Part shown: positions 16,612 to 25,591 of the stretch, in pieces
Numbering within the stretch: position 1 is the stretch's first letter
Layout: each line of letters starts with the position of its first letter
From: Frateuria_A sp051900415
GTDB lineage: Bacteria; Pseudomonadota; Gammaproteobacteria; Xanthomonadales; Rhodanobacteraceae
Direction of reading: 5' to 3'
DNA length: 64,000 nt
NCBI RefSeq assembly: GCF_051900415.1
Contig: NZ_JBHZGL010000001.1
Span: 310,001-374,000, forward strand
Notes under the pieces: model-generated
What the model was told of the DNA's origin: nothing
Databases searched by the model: none
Seen by the model: the letters and a program-made list of their open reading frames with translations, nothing else
Program-made: the position numbers and the translations under genes

Positions 16612-18489
16612 ATGAGCACCCCGCCGCCCCTGCGCCGCCCGAACGGATTCTGGGCCTTCCTCTGCGTGATCGGCCGCGGCTTCAACGTGGTGCGGCTGGT
16701 GATCCTCAACCTGGTGTTCTTCGTGCTGCTGTTCTTCCTGCTGCTGCTGCTCGTGGGCGTGGCGGCAGGCAGCCGCATGGCGCACACCATCGAGGACTCC
16801 AGCGTGCTGGTGCTGCAACCCAGGGGGGAGCTGGTCGAGCAGTACAGCATCGAGCCGCTGCAGCGCGCGCTGGAAAGCCTCTCCGGCGAGCCGCCCAAGC
16901 AGGTGCAGATGCGCGACCTGGTCGGCGCCATCGACGCGGCGGCGAAGGACAAGCGGATCAGCCGCATCCTGCTGCTGCCGGACGAGCTCAAGGGCGGTGG
17001 CTTCGCCGCGCTGCGCGAGGTGGGTGCGGCGCTGGATCGCTTCCGTGCCGCCGGCAAGCCGGTGATCGTGTGGGGCGTGAACTTCGACCAGGGCCAGTAC
17101 TACCTGGCCGCGCACGCCGACCGCATCCTGCTCGATCCGCAGGGCGGGGTGATGATTACCGGCCTGGCCAGCTACCGGCTGTTCTACAAGGACCTGCTCG
17201 ACAAGCTCGGCGTGGACGTGCACCTGTTCCGCGTCGGCCGCTACAAGAGCGCCGCCGAGCCCTACATCCTGGACCACGCCTCGGACGACTCCAAGGCGGC
17301 GGACCGCTTCTGGATGAGCGGACTGTGGGATGAATACATCGGTGAAGTGGCGAAGCTGCGCGGCCTGGAGCCGGCCACCTTCCGCGCCGATATCGACAAC
17401 CTGCCCCAGGCCATCGAGCGCACCCAGGGCGATCTTGCGCAACTGGCCAAGGACGAACACCTGGTCGACGGCACCGCCACCCGCGCCGAACTCGACGCGA
17501 TGATGCGCAAGGCCGGCGTGCCGGCCGGCGACAAGCCGCAGGAAGGCTTCCGCCAGGTCGACCTCTCGCGCTACGTCGCCAACCTCGAACACGACAGCCC
17601 ATTCGCCTCCGGCGTGGCGGTGGTCGTCGCCGAAGGCGAGATCGTCGGCGGCAAGCAGCCGCAGGGCAGCGTGGGAGGCGACTCGACCGCGGCGCTGATC
17701 CGCGCCGCGCGGCACGACCGCCGGACCAAGGCGCTGGTGCTCCGGATCAACTCGCCCGGCGGCGAGGTCTACGCCGCCGAGCAGATCCGCCGCGAAGTGG
17801 AGCTGACCCGCAAGGCCGGCATCCCGGTCGTGGTCTCGATGGGCAACGTGGCCGCGAGCGGCGGCTACTGGATCGCGATGAACGCCGATCGCATCTATGC
17901 CGACCCGAACACGATCACCGGCTCGATCGGCATCTTCGGCATGTACTACGCGGTGCCCGGCACGCTGGAGAAGATCGGCATCCACAGCGACGGCGTGGGC
18001 ACCGGGCCCATGGCTGGCGCCTTCGACATCACCCGGCCGCTCGATCCGCAGGCGGGGCAGGTGATCCAGGCGATCATCAACAAGGGCTACCGCGATTTCG
18101 TCGGCAAGGTCGCCAACGCGCGGGGCAAGAGCTTCGAGGCGGTCGACGCGATCGCCCAGGGTCGCGTGTGGACCGGCCGCCAGGCGCTGGAACGCGGGCT
18201 GGTCGACCAGCTCGGAGGCTTGGATGCCGCGCTCGACGAGGCCGCGGCGCTGGCAAAACTGGGCAAGGGCTACCGCGTGCACTACGTCGAGGCGCCGCTG
18301 GGCGGCTTCGAGCAGTTCCTGGTGGGCATGAACCAGAGTGCCATGGTGAAGGTGGTCCAGGGCTACGGACTGCGCCTGCCCGCGTGGCTGGCCGAACTGC
18401 CGCAGCTGGCCCCCGAGCTCAAGCTTCTGGGCCATGCCCAGGCCGGTCGCCCGAACGTCTACGCCTACTGCTTCTGCGCCCCGCGCTAA
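16612..18489 (+). CDS. sppA: Signal peptide peptidase SppA, 67K type
   Basis: A 625-residue protein with one N-terminal transmembrane helix (LVILNLVFFVLLFFLLLLLV) and two S49 peptidase domains. The catalytic lysine of the long type lies in GRYKSAAEPY (about Lys212) and the serine in NVAASGGYWIAM (about Ser415), matching the Ser-Lys dyad spacing of E. coli SppA. It degrades cleaved signal peptides on the periplasmic side of the inner membrane. The last ten residues (VYAYCFCAPR) are encoded by sequence that is repeated, with changes, three more times downstream (see 18449-19217). Confidence 0.95.
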   Translation: MSTPPPLRRPNGFWAFLCVIGRGFNVVRLVILNLVFFVLLFFLLLLLVGVAAGSRMAHTIEDSSVLVLQPRGELVEQYSIEPLQRALESLSGEPPKQVQMRDLVGAIDAAAKDKRISRILLLPDELKGGGFAALREVGAALDRFRAAGKPVIVWGVNFDQGQYYLAAHADRILLDPQGGVMITGLASYRLFYKDLLDKLGVDVHLFRVGRYKSAAEPYILDHASDDSKAADRFWMSGLWDEYIGEVAKLRGLEPATFRADIDNLPQAIERTQGDLAQLAKDEHLVDGTATRAELDAMMRKAGVPAGDKPQEGFRQVDLSRYVANLEHDSPFASGVAVVVAEGEIVGGKQPQGSVGGDSTAALIRAARHDRRTKALVLRINSPGGEVYAAEQIRREVELTRKAGIPVVVSMGNVAASGGYWIAMNADRIYADPNTITGSIGIFGMYYAVPGTLEKIGIHSDGVGTGPMAGAFDITRPLDPQAGQVIQAIINKGYRDFVGKVANARGKSFEAVDAIAQGRVWTGRQALERGLVDQLGGLDAALDEAAALAKLGKGYRVHYVEAPLGGFEQFLVGMNQSAMVKVVQGYGLRLPAWLAELPQLAPELKLLGHAQAGRPNVYAYCFCAPR

Positions 18490-19217
18490 AGCTGTTCCTT
18501 CCCCCGTTCACGGGGAAAGGATTCGATAGCAGGACGCTGCTGCGCCATGCGCGGTCCGCTCGCCCCAGCGTGTTCGCTTACCGCTTCTGCGCGCCGCGCT
18601 GAAGCTTTGATTCCTTCCCCCGTTTACGGTGGAAGGTGCCCGCAGGGCGGATGGGGGAGGTCTTGCGAAAGGCTAGACCGTGCATCCCGCCAAGAGCGCC
18701 CCCATCCGCCTGTCGGCACCTTCCCCCGCGTTCGCGGGGGAAGGATTCGATAGCGGGCGCTGCTGCGCGCCATGCGCGATCCGCTCGCCCCAGCGTGTTC
18801 GCTTACCGCTTCTGCGCGCCACGCTGAAGCTTTGATTCCTTCCCCCGTTTACGGGGGAAGGTGCCCGCAGGGCGGATGGGGGAGATCTTGCGAAAGGCTG
18901 GACCGTGCATCCCGCCAAGAGCGCCCCCATCCGCCCTGTCGGCACCTTCCCCCCGCGTTCGCGGGGGAAGGATTCGATAGCGGGACGCTGCTGCGCCGTG
19001 CGCAGTCCGCTCGCCCCGGCGTGTACGCCTACTGCTTCTGCGCCCCGCGCTAAAGCTGTTCCTTCCCCCGTTCACGGGGGAAGGTCCCGCAGGGCGGATG
19101 GGGGAGGCCTTGCGAAAGACTAGACCATGCATCCCGCCAAGAGCGCCCCCATCCGCCTGTCGGCACCTTCCCCCGCGTTCGCGGGGGAAGGATTCGATAG
19201 CGGGGCGCTGCGACTTC
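18449..19217 (+). repeat. Tandem array of about 226-bp units carrying sppA 3'-end copies
   Basis: A gene-free region of about 750 bp after sppA. Repeat boundaries marked by CCGCTCGCCCC fall at 18556, 18781 and 19007, giving periods of 225 and 226 bp. Each unit contains a copy of the end of sppA with stop codon (at about 18570-18602, 18794-18827 and 19020-19053), then two oppositely oriented CCTTCCCCCG/CGGGGGAAGG hairpins with GGCGGATGGGGG and CCCCCATCCGCC flanks. The third copy (TAA stop) is nearly identical to the real sppA end, while the first two differ (TGA stop). The first unit, at the gene itself, is short. Units could act as repeated terminator or RNA hairpins. Confidence 0.9.
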
Positions 19218-19242
19218 GATCGCGCACTCAGGCGGGTGGTGA

Positions 19243-19452
19243 TTACTGCTCGGCGTCGTCGAGCGCTTTCTGCTGCGCCTTGGCCTGGTCGTCGAGCACG
19301 TTCTGCACGTCTCTGGCCTTCTGCTCGTCCTTCTTCATGTCGTCCCATGGCGCGGCGACGCGCTTGGCCGCGGCAGTGGCCTGCGGTTCGGGCGCCTTGT
19401 TCGAGCAGCCGGTCAGCGCGAGCAGGCAGGCGAGTGGCAGCAATGCTTTCAT
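19243..19452 (-). CDS. Small lipoprotein, 69 residues
   Basis: Begins MKALLPLACLLALTGCSNK with a lipobox (LTGC, Cys16), so it should be lipidated and sorted through Lol. The mature part is Ala/Lys/Asp-rich and helical (DEQKARDVQNVLDDQAKAQQKALDDAEQ), suggesting a short coiled coil. I do not recognise a named family, but short lipoproteins of this kind are common in Xanthomonadales. It is divergent from the SDR gene. Confidence 0.75.
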   Translation of the reverse strand: MKALLPLACLLALTGCSNKAPEPQATAAAKRVAAPWDDMKKDEQKARDVQNVLDDQAKAQQKALDDAEQ

Positions 19453-19533
19453 GGCGGTTCCCCTAGTCGACCCGGTCCGCAGTGTCCCGCCGCCCTGCGA
19501 TCGCGGCAAGCGCATCGGCTAAGCTCTGCGCCC

Positions 19534-20316
19534 ATGAACCTGCGCACCGACGCCTGGCAGCTTGCCGGCCACACCGCCCTGATCACTGGTGCCAGCAAGG
19601 GCATCGGGCTGGCTGTCGCGCGCGAACTCGGTGGCCTGGGCGCGGACCTGCTGCTGGTGGCCCGCGACGACGTGCACCTGGAACAGGTCCGCGCCGAGCT
19701 TGCAGAGGACCTGCCCGGGCGCGAGGTCCTCGCCTTCGCGGCCGACCTGGTCGAGGACGAGGAGCGGCTGGCGGTATTCGACTGGATCGCCGACATCGAC
19801 GCGCCAGTCTCCCTGCTGGTCAACAATGCCGGCGGCAACGCGCCCGACGCCACGCTGGCCTACGACAGCACCGACTACCGCGCGATCTTCGAGCAGAACC
19901 TGTTCAGCGCGTTCGAGATGTGCCGGCTGGCGCACCCGCACCTGGCCGAGCACGGCAACGCCGCGATCGTGAACGTGGGTTCGGTCTCCGGCACGGTGCA
20001 TGTGCGCACCGGCTCGCCCTACGGCATGAGCAAGGCCGCGCTGCACCAGCTCACCCGCAACCTGGCGGTCGAGTGGGCGGCGGACGGCATCCGCGTCAAC
20101 GCGGTGGCACCCTGGTACATCCGCACGCAGCGCTCGGAACCGGCACTGGCCGACGCCGACTATCTGGAAGAAGTCCTCGAGCGCACGCCGCTCAAGCGCA
20201 TCGGCGAGCCGGAGGAAGTGGCCGCGGCGGTGGCCTTCCTGTGCCTGCCGGCGGCCGGCTACATCACCGGGCAGGTGCTGGCAGTGGACGGCGGCTTCCT
20301 CAGCTTCGGCTTCTAG
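19534..20316 (+). CDS. SDR family oxidoreductase, tropinone-reductase-like
   Basis: A 260-residue classical short-chain dehydrogenase. The cofactor motif is TGASKGIGLA (residues 18-27), then NNAGG, the catalytic Ser in NVGSVSG, YGMSK (Tyr-xxx-Lys) and the C-terminal GQVLAVDGGFLSFGF. It should reduce a carbonyl with NADPH or oxidise the alcohol; substrate unknown. The motif PWYIRTQRSEP resembles the tropinone-reductase-like subgroup. It stands alone and is followed by a hairpin repeat. Confidence 0.92.
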   Translation: MNLRTDAWQLAGHTALITGASKGIGLAVARELGGLGADLLLVARDDVHLEQVRAELAEDLPGREVLAFAADLVEDEERLAVFDWIADIDAPVSLLVNNAGGNAPDATLAYDSTDYRAIFEQNLFSAFEMCRLAHPHLAEHGNAAIVNVGSVSGTVHVRTGSPYGMSKAALHQLTRNLAVEWAADGIRVNAVAPWYIRTQRSEPALADADYLEEVLERTPLKRIGEPEEVAAAVAFLCLPAAGYITGQVLAVDGGFLSFGF

Positions 20317-20318
20317 CC

Positions 20319-20393
20319 TTTCGTAGGGTGGGCTTTAGCCCACCGTGCCAGATCGAGCGAGAGCGTGGTGGGCTGAAGCCCACCCTACGAAGG
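20319..20393. repeat. GTAGGGTGGGC inverted repeat, likely bidirectional terminator
   Basis: TTCGTAGGGTGGGCTTTAGC and a near-perfect complement face each other across about 30 nt, filling almost the whole gap between two convergent genes (SDR on + and DUF4124 on -). This is another REP-like sequence with GTAG, distinct from the GTAGGAGCGC family. A bidirectional terminator role is inferred from its position. Confidence 0.8.
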
Positions 20394-20397
20394 GGGC

Positions 20398-21069
20398 TCA
20401 GTCGCCGCAGTTGACCAGTTGCGCCTGTAACTGCCCCGCGCGCTTCTCCAGCGGCGGGCGCTGGCTCTTGAAGGCATTGTCGAGCTTGTGCTCGTTCTCG
20501 TCGTAGGCGTCCTGCAGGGCCTGGCAGGTTTCCTCCTCGTCCAGCTCGCGGCACTGGTCCTGCACCCATACGTAGTTGTTCGCCACCAGGCCGGAGCTGA
20601 CGCGTCCGCGGTTGGCTTCCGGCGCTGAGATGCCGGCTGCGCCCCGGTCGGCGCCGTAGACCTCCGACAACGGCAACTGCTCCGCGCCGAGCATGCCGTA
20701 GGGCGCCTGGTAGGGCGGCGGGTTGCCGTTGTCGCTCAGATAGGTCTTGCCGTCGGTGGCGCGCACGCAGGCGTACATCAGCGGCAATGGCGCGGAAGGC
20801 ACGGAGGGTGCGCGAGCGGGTGGCGGGGCGGCGGGTTCGGGCGCTGACGCGGGGACGGGCGGCGTGGGCGGGCGCGGTGTCGCGGGCGCATCGGCGACCT
20901 GCATCGTGCGCTGCTGCTGGCCTGCACTACAGGGGGTGTCCTGGTAGATCACCCGGCCATCGGCGGTGGTGCATTCGTAGATGGTGGTGGCCGCCGCGCG
21001 GCCGCACCACGTCAGCCCGGTGGCAAGCAGGCCAAGACCCAGCAGGACGGGGAGGGGCGGGCGGCGCAT
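20398..21069 (-). CDS. DUF4124 domain protein, exported
   Basis: A 223-residue protein with an N-terminal signal-type segment (PVLLGLGLLATGLTWCGRAAA). The DUF4124 domain follows (TIYECTTADGRVIYQDTPC, residues about 28-46). A Pro/Ala linker (about 60-95) leads to a C-terminal helical segment rich in Glu and Gln (DQCRELDEEETCQALQDAYD). DUF4124 is a small periplasmic domain of unknown role, common in gamma- and betaproteobacteria. Cleavage near AAA-T is likely. Confidence 0.85.
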   Translation of the reverse strand: MRRPPLPVLLGLGLLATGLTWCGRAAATTIYECTTADGRVIYQDTPCSAGQQQRTMQVADAPATPRPPTPPVPASAPEPAAPPPARAPSVPSAPLPLMYACVRATDGKTYLSDNGNPPPYQAPYGMLGAEQLPLSEVYGADRGAAGISAPEANRGRVSSGLVANNYVWVQDQCRELDEEETCQALQDAYDENEHKLDNAFKSQRPPLEKRAGQLQAQLVNCGD

Positions 21070-21170
21070 GGTGCGATTGTAGGGCCGTGCCGATGACCCG
21101 GTGTGGAAATCGCGTTGCCGGGTGGCGTCGGAGATAGAGCGCCGCCCTGTGTGCGGTTTCCCGCAAGCCC

Positions 21171-21310
21171 CGGCCCCTCACCCCAGCCCTCTCCCCGCAG
21201 GGGAGAGGGAGCCCAACGTGGCGGCCTCACCCTCATCCCAACCCTCCCTGGCAGGGGATAGGGGGCGGAGCGCAGCGGCCCCTCACACCAGTCCTTTCAC
21301 CGAGGGGACG
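21171..21310. repeat. Cluster of CCCTCTCC/GGAGAGGG repeats, decaying
   Basis: Three copies follow in a row: a good one (CCTCACCCCAGCCCTCTCCC with its GGGAGAGGG mirror, 21178-21211), a degenerate one (21226-21265) and a very degenerate one (21280-21313). They fill most of the 273-bp gap between DUF4124 and DegV genes. No gene is seen here. Confidence 0.7.
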
Positions 21311-21342
21311 GGCAGGGCGTGCGAGACCAGCCGCGCGAGGGC

Positions 21343-22284
21343 CTAAAAATCAGGCTCGTGTTCCTCGGCGGCGAAGCCGAGCGTCACCGCGCCTTCGCCC
21401 ACATTGACCATGCCGGTGATGCTCATCGGCGCTTCCAGTAGCGTCACGCCGGCTTCCTCGCAGGCCTGGCGCAACGTGTCGTAGCCCGGCAGCTTGGCCA
21501 GTTCGGACAGGTCACCGCCGTAGCTGACGCACATCACCGGCACCATCAGGCCGGCGCGCACGCGGCGGACGGCATAGGCAAACAGCATCTCGGCGCCGTG
21601 CTCGAAGCCACGCACCTTGCCGACCGGGCCGGTCTCGCCGCGGAAGCAGCGCAACAAAGGCTTGATGTCCAGCGCCGTACCGACCACCGCGCTGAACAGG
21701 CTGACGCTGCGGTCGCCGCGCTTGCGGGTGCGGCTGCGCAGGTGGTGCAGGTCGCGCGGCAGCATGTAGGCATAGGTGTGGTTGGCGATGACGCCAAGCC
21801 GCTCGCGAATCGCCGGCGGCGCCTCGCCGGACGCGATCAGCCGCGTCGCCTCGAACACCGCCGGGCCTTCGCCGGCGAACACGTTGCGGGTGTCGACCAC
21901 GCGCATCAGGAATGGACCGGGCACGCCGGCGCGCTCGCGCACCTCGCGGTAGTTCTTCAGGATCGCGAAGCTGGCCTTGAGCACGTTCTCGTGGATCGGA
22001 CTGCGCGTGGCGGTGATGGTCAGGCAGAACACGCAGTCCTGCTCCAGCACCAGCTTGTCCAGGAACATCCGCTGCACGTCCTCGACCGAGCAGGGCTCGG
22101 TTTCGGCCGCGTGGGTGCCGGCCAGTTCCATGTGGAGGAAGCGGTCGATCTCCTCCTGGTTGCGGTTGTCCTTGAAGACGCTGCCGTCGAGCTTCACGAT
22201 GACCGGCATCACCGCGATGTTGTGTTGTTCGAGGAACGCCTGCGGCAGGTCGCAGGACGCGTCGATAGCCAGCCCCATCCGCAT
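21343..22284 (-). CDS. DegV family fatty-acid-binding protein
   Basis: A 313-residue protein with DegV signatures: LAIDASCDLPQAFLEQHNIAVMPV at the N-terminus, LTITATRSPIHENVLKA in the middle (the ligand-contacting STGT-like loop is TATRSP here) and LLRCFRGETGPVGKVRGFEH later. DegV/FakB proteins bind a fatty acid. In Gram-positives FakB presents it to a kinase (FakA), but no FakA-like gene is nearby. The start follows AGGGGGAT. It is divergent from amn. Confidence 0.85.
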   Translation of the reverse strand: MRMGLAIDASCDLPQAFLEQHNIAVMPVIVKLDGSVFKDNRNQEEIDRFLHMELAGTHAAETEPCSVEDVQRMFLDKLVLEQDCVFCLTITATRSPIHENVLKASFAILKNYREVRERAGVPGPFLMRVVDTRNVFAGEGPAVFEATRLIASGEAPPAIRERLGVIANHTYAYMLPRDLHHLRSRTRKRGDRSVSLFSAVVGTALDIKPLLRCFRGETGPVGKVRGFEHGAEMLFAYAVRRVRAGLMVPVMCVSYGGDLSELAKLPGYDTLRQACEEAGVTLLEAPMSITGMVNVGEGAVTLGFAAEEHEPDF

Positions 22285-22422
22285 GTGTCATCCCCCTGGT
22301 CAATGACGCGCCGAACATAACACGCGCGTCAATACTGCGACTTGGTTCATGCAGCGCGGTTTTCATCCGGTTTATCGGCGACTTTTGCGGTGGCTTGAGT
22401 GACGGCGCGACGCATCCGCACG

Positions 22423-22428
22423 TAGAAT
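22423..22428 (+). promoter_or_regulatory. Probable -10 box for the AMP nucleosidase gene
   Basis: TAGAAT in GCACGTAGAATGCC, in the 226-bp gap between divergent degV-like and amn genes. It has the same form as the other TAGAAT boxes in this window and would give a leader of about 75 nt before the ATG at 22511. No convincing -35 box. Confidence 0.4.
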
Positions 22429-22510
22429 GCCGGCACTCGAATGGCTCCTGCCGGCGTGGCGTCGCCGGCGCGCGCATCGCGACCGCGGTGCGTTTCCCTT
22501 CGGATACCCG

Positions 22511-23302
22511 ATGAAAGACAAGCAAGCGATCGTCTCCAACTGGCTGCCGCGCTATACCGGCACGCCGCTGGAGCAGTTCGGCCAGCACATCCTGCTGACC
22601 AATTTCGGCCTGTACGTGGACCTGTTTGCCCAATGGCACGGAGTGGAGGTGCAGGGGCGTGACCGGCCGATGCCCAACGCCACTGCCGACGGCATCACCC
22701 TGATCAACTTCGGCATGGGCAGCCCCAACGCCGCCACGGTGATGGACCTGCTCAGCGCGGTGCAGCCGCACGCGGCGCTGTTCCTGGGCAAGTGCGGCGG
22801 ACTCAAGAAGAAGAACCAGCTCGGCGACCTGGTGCTGCCGATCGCCGCGATCCGCGGCGAGGGCACCTCCGGCGACTACCTGCTGCCGGAGGTGCCGGCG
22901 TTGCCGGCGTTCCAGCTGCAGCGCGCGGTCTCCACCATGATCCGCGACCTCGGCCACGACTACTGGACCGGCACCGTCTACACCACCAACCGGCGCGTGT
23001 GGGAACACGACGAGGCGTTCAAGGACTATCTGCGTCGCACCCGCTGCATGGCGGTGGACATGGAGACGGCGACCATTTTCGCGGCCGGCTTCGCCAACAA
23101 GATCCCGTGCGGCGCGCTGTTGCTCGTATCCGACCAGCCGATGATCCCCGAAGGCGTCAAGACCGAGGCCAGCGACCGCAGCGTGACCGAGAAGTACGTC
23201 GAGGCGCACATCCGCATCGGCATCGAGGCGCTCAAGCTGGTCCGGCGCAACGGGCGCAGCGTCAAGCACCTGCGGTTCGAGGACGAGATGGACGGCGACT
23301 GA
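22511..23302 (+). CDS. amn: AMP nucleosidase, short form
   Basis: A 263-residue protein of the short AMP nucleosidase type (without the N-terminal extension of E. coli Amn), in the nucleoside phosphorylase fold. Features: KQAIVSNWLPRYTGTPLEQFG at the start, INFGMGSPNAATVMDLL, FLGKCGGLKKKNQLGDLVLP, DMETATIFAAGF and VSDQPMIPEGVKT. It splits AMP into adenine and ribose-5-phosphate and so controls AMP pools. An ATG 84 bp upstream would add an Arg-rich segment that looks non-coding, so I start here. Confidence 0.92.
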   Translation: MKDKQAIVSNWLPRYTGTPLEQFGQHILLTNFGLYVDLFAQWHGVEVQGRDRPMPNATADGITLINFGMGSPNAATVMDLLSAVQPHAALFLGKCGGLKKKNQLGDLVLPIAAIRGEGTSGDYLLPEVPALPAFQLQRAVSTMIRDLGHDYWTGTVYTTNRRVWEHDEAFKDYLRRTRCMAVDMETATIFAAGFANKIPCGALLLVSDQPMIPEGVKTEASDRSVTEKYVEAHIRIGIEALKLVRRNGRSVKHLRFEDEMDGD

Positions 23303-23342
23303 GGCTCGGAGGTCCTGGCGGGGGGCGGTTCCAGGCAAGGTT

Positions 23343-23511
23343 CCCCCCCATCCGCCCTCCGGGCACCTTCCCCCGTCAAGCGGGGGAAGGATCTTGTGGT
23401 TCGCTGCGTTTCCGGGCCCTGCGACGAACGGGGCGCAACGCTTGCCGCCGGCTTCGTTCCCGAGCCTTCCCCCGCGAACGCGGGGGAAGGTGCCGACAGG
23501 CGGATGGGGGC
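23343..23511. repeat. REPIN-like doublet of the CCCCCATCCGCC family
   Basis: Two hairpin elements in opposite orientation. The left is CCCCCATCCGCC...CACCTTCCCCCG...CGGGGGAAGG; the right is CCTTCCCCCG...CGGGGGAAGGTG...GGCGGATGGGGGC. About 70 bp separates them. The gene-free interval 23303-23800 holds this doublet and then about 290 bp without visible coding, presumably the promoter region of the ThDP-enzyme operon. Confidence 0.85.
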
Positions 23512-23800
23512 GCTTGTGCCAAACGCTACAACCTGCCGGCGCCCGACTCGCGCGAGCGACCACGCAACGCAAGATCCTGCGCCACGCCTAGCGTTCGCAT
23601 CGCACCGCTTTCACCCGCAGATGACCGCCCGCGCGGCAAGGTAGGGCGGTCCGATCCCCAGCGCGTGTCGGTGTCGATGCTCCTGCATCCACCGATCCTT
23701 GCCAGATCCCCTCAAGCTCTGACAGGCACGCGCTTCCTGCGCGAGGCGAACCCTTGCGCCCGATCCGCGGCGCCACGCGCCCGCAAGGAGCTTGTCACCC

Positions 23801-25591
23801 ATGAGCGAAACCGTCGGCGATTTCATCCTGCAGCGCCTCACCGATTGGGGCATCCGACGCATCTTCGGTTTCCCGGGCGATGGCATCAACGGCATCATGG
23901 GCGCGATGGGCCGCGCGGCGGAACGGTTCGACTACGTGCGCGTGCGCCACGAGGAAATGGCCGCCTTCATGGCCGGCGCACATGCCAAGTTCACCGGCGA
24001 GATCGGCGTGTGCGTGGCCACCTCCGGACCGGGTGCGATTCACCTGCTCAACGGCCTGTACGACGCGCAGATGGACCACATGCCGGTGCTGGCGATCGTC
24101 GGCCAGTCCGCCCGCAGCGCGATCGGCAGCGACTACCAGCAGGAGGTGGACCTGCAGGTGCTGTTCCAGGACGTCTGCGGCTACGTCGAGACGGTGTTCT
24201 CGCCGGTACAGGTGCGCCAGGTGATGGATCGCGCGATCCGCATTGCGGCTGCGCGGCGCACCGTCACCTGCGTGATCGTGCCCAACGACATCCAGGAACT
24301 GCCGGCGGTGAAGCACCCGCCGCGCAAGCACAACGACATCTACACCGGCGTCGGCTACGCCAACCCCTGCCCGGTACCGAGCGACGCCGACATCAAGCGC
24401 GCCGCCGACATCCTCAATGACGGCCGCAAGGTGGCGATCCTGATCGGCGCCGGCGCCATGCATGCGGGCGAGGAGGTGGTCGCGGTCGCCAACAGGCTCG
24501 ATGCCGGCGTCGCCAAGGCGCTGCTCGGCAAGGCGGCGCTGCCGGACGACCTGCCCTTCGTCACCGGCTCGATCGGCCTGCTCGGTACCAAGCCGAGCTG
24601 GGACATGATGAACGACTGCGACACGCTGCTGATGGTCGGCACCACGTTCCCGTATTCGGAATTCCTGCCCGAGGAAGGCCAGGCGCGCGCGGTGCAGATC
24701 GACATCGATCCGCGCAACGTGTCGATGCGCTACCCGACCGAAGTGAACCTGATCGGCGACAGCGCGCAGGTGCTCGAGCGCCTGCTGCCGCTCCTGCGGC
24801 CGAAGGAGAACCCGGACTGGCGCGAACGCATCGAGCTCAACGTGCGCAAGTGGTGGCGCGACCTCGAAGCGAAAGCGATGGAGCCGGCCAACCCGATCAA
24901 TCCGCAGCGCATCTTCTGGGAGCTGTCCCCGCGGCTGCCCGACAACACCATCATCTGCGGCGACTGCGGTTCGCATACCAACTGGTACGCCCGCGACGTG
25001 AAGATCCGCAAGGGCATGATGGCCTCGCTCTCGGGCAAGCTCGCCACGATGGGCAGCGGCATGCCCTACGCGATCGCGGCCAAGTTCGCCTATCCCGAAC
25101 GGCCGGTGCTGGCGATCGTCGGCGATGGCGCCATGCAGATGAACGGCAACGCCGAGCTGATCACCGTCAAGCAGTACTGGAAGAAATGGTCCAACCCCTG
25201 CTTCGTGGTGATGGTGCTGCACAACGACGACCTCAACCAGGTCACCTGGGAGCAGCGTGCGCTGGGCGGCGATCCGAAGTTCTCCGAGTCGCAGGACGTC
25301 GAGGAATTCTCCTACGCCAAGTACGCCGAGCTGCTCGGCTTCAAGGCGATCCGTGTCGACCGCCCCGAAGACCTGGGCACCGCCTGGGAGCAGGCCTTCG
25401 CCGCCGACCGCCCGGTGCTGCTGGACATCATCAGCGACCCGGACGTGCCGCCGCTGCCGCCGCACATCACCTGGAAACAGGCCAAGGACTACATGACCGC
25501 GCTGGCCAAGGGCGACCCGGACGAGGGCGGCATCATCAAGCAGAGCCTGCGCCAGGTGCTCGCCGGCATCCTGCCGCACAGCCAGCGATGA
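23801..25591 (+). CDS. ThDP-dependent enzyme, pyruvate oxidase/acetolactate synthase-like
   Basis: A 596-residue protein with the three-domain POX/ALS architecture. The N-terminal ThDP pyrimidine-binding domain has GFPGDGINGIM and the catalytic glutamate in VRHEEMAAFMA. The central domain is about residues 195-330. The C-terminal pyrophosphate domain has VGDGAMQMNGNAELITV, with the GDG...NDD motif completed at LHNDDLNQVTWEQR. It would decarboxylate a 2-oxo acid; oxidase, quinone-linked and carboligase options remain open. The ATG is preceded by AAGGAG at good spacing. Its stop overlaps the next start (ATGA), so the enolase-family gene is translationally coupled. Confidence 0.92.
   Translation: MSETVGDFILQRLTDWGIRRIFGFPGDGINGIMGAMGRAAERFDYVRVRHEEMAAFMAGAHAKFTGEIGVCVATSGPGAIHLLNGLYDAQMDHMPVLAIVGQSARSAIGSDYQQEVDLQVLFQDVCGYVETVFSPVQVRQVMDRAIRIAAARRTVTCVIVPNDIQELPAVKHPPRKHNDIYTGVGYANPCPVPSDADIKRAADILNDGRKVAILIGAGAMHAGEEVVAVANRLDAGVAKALLGKAALPDDLPFVTGSIGLLGTKPSWDMMNDCDTLLMVGTTFPYSEFLPEEGQARAVQIDIDPRNVSMRYPTEVNLIGDSAQVLERLLPLLRPKENPDWRERIELNVRKWWRDLEAKAMEPANPINPQRIFWELSPRLPDNTIICGDCGSHTNWYARDVKIRKGMMASLSGKLATMGSGMPYAIAAKFAYPERPVLAIVGDGAMQMNGNAELITVKQYWKKWSNPCFVVMVLHNDDLNQVTWEQRALGGDPKFSESQDVEEFSYAKYAELLGFKAIRVDRPEDLGTAWEQAFAADRPVLLDIISDPDVPPLPPHITWKQAKDYMTALAKGDPDEGGIIKQSLRQVLAGILPHSQR

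Noticed and set aside
15096..18435. Long alternative frames overlapping the MATE and sppA genes on both strands
   Set aside because: They have no recognisable domains and are shadowed by two well-supported genes.
18490..19242. CRISPR array
   Set aside because: Repeats have a period of about 226 bp with conserved, not unique, sequence between hairpins, and there are no cas genes.
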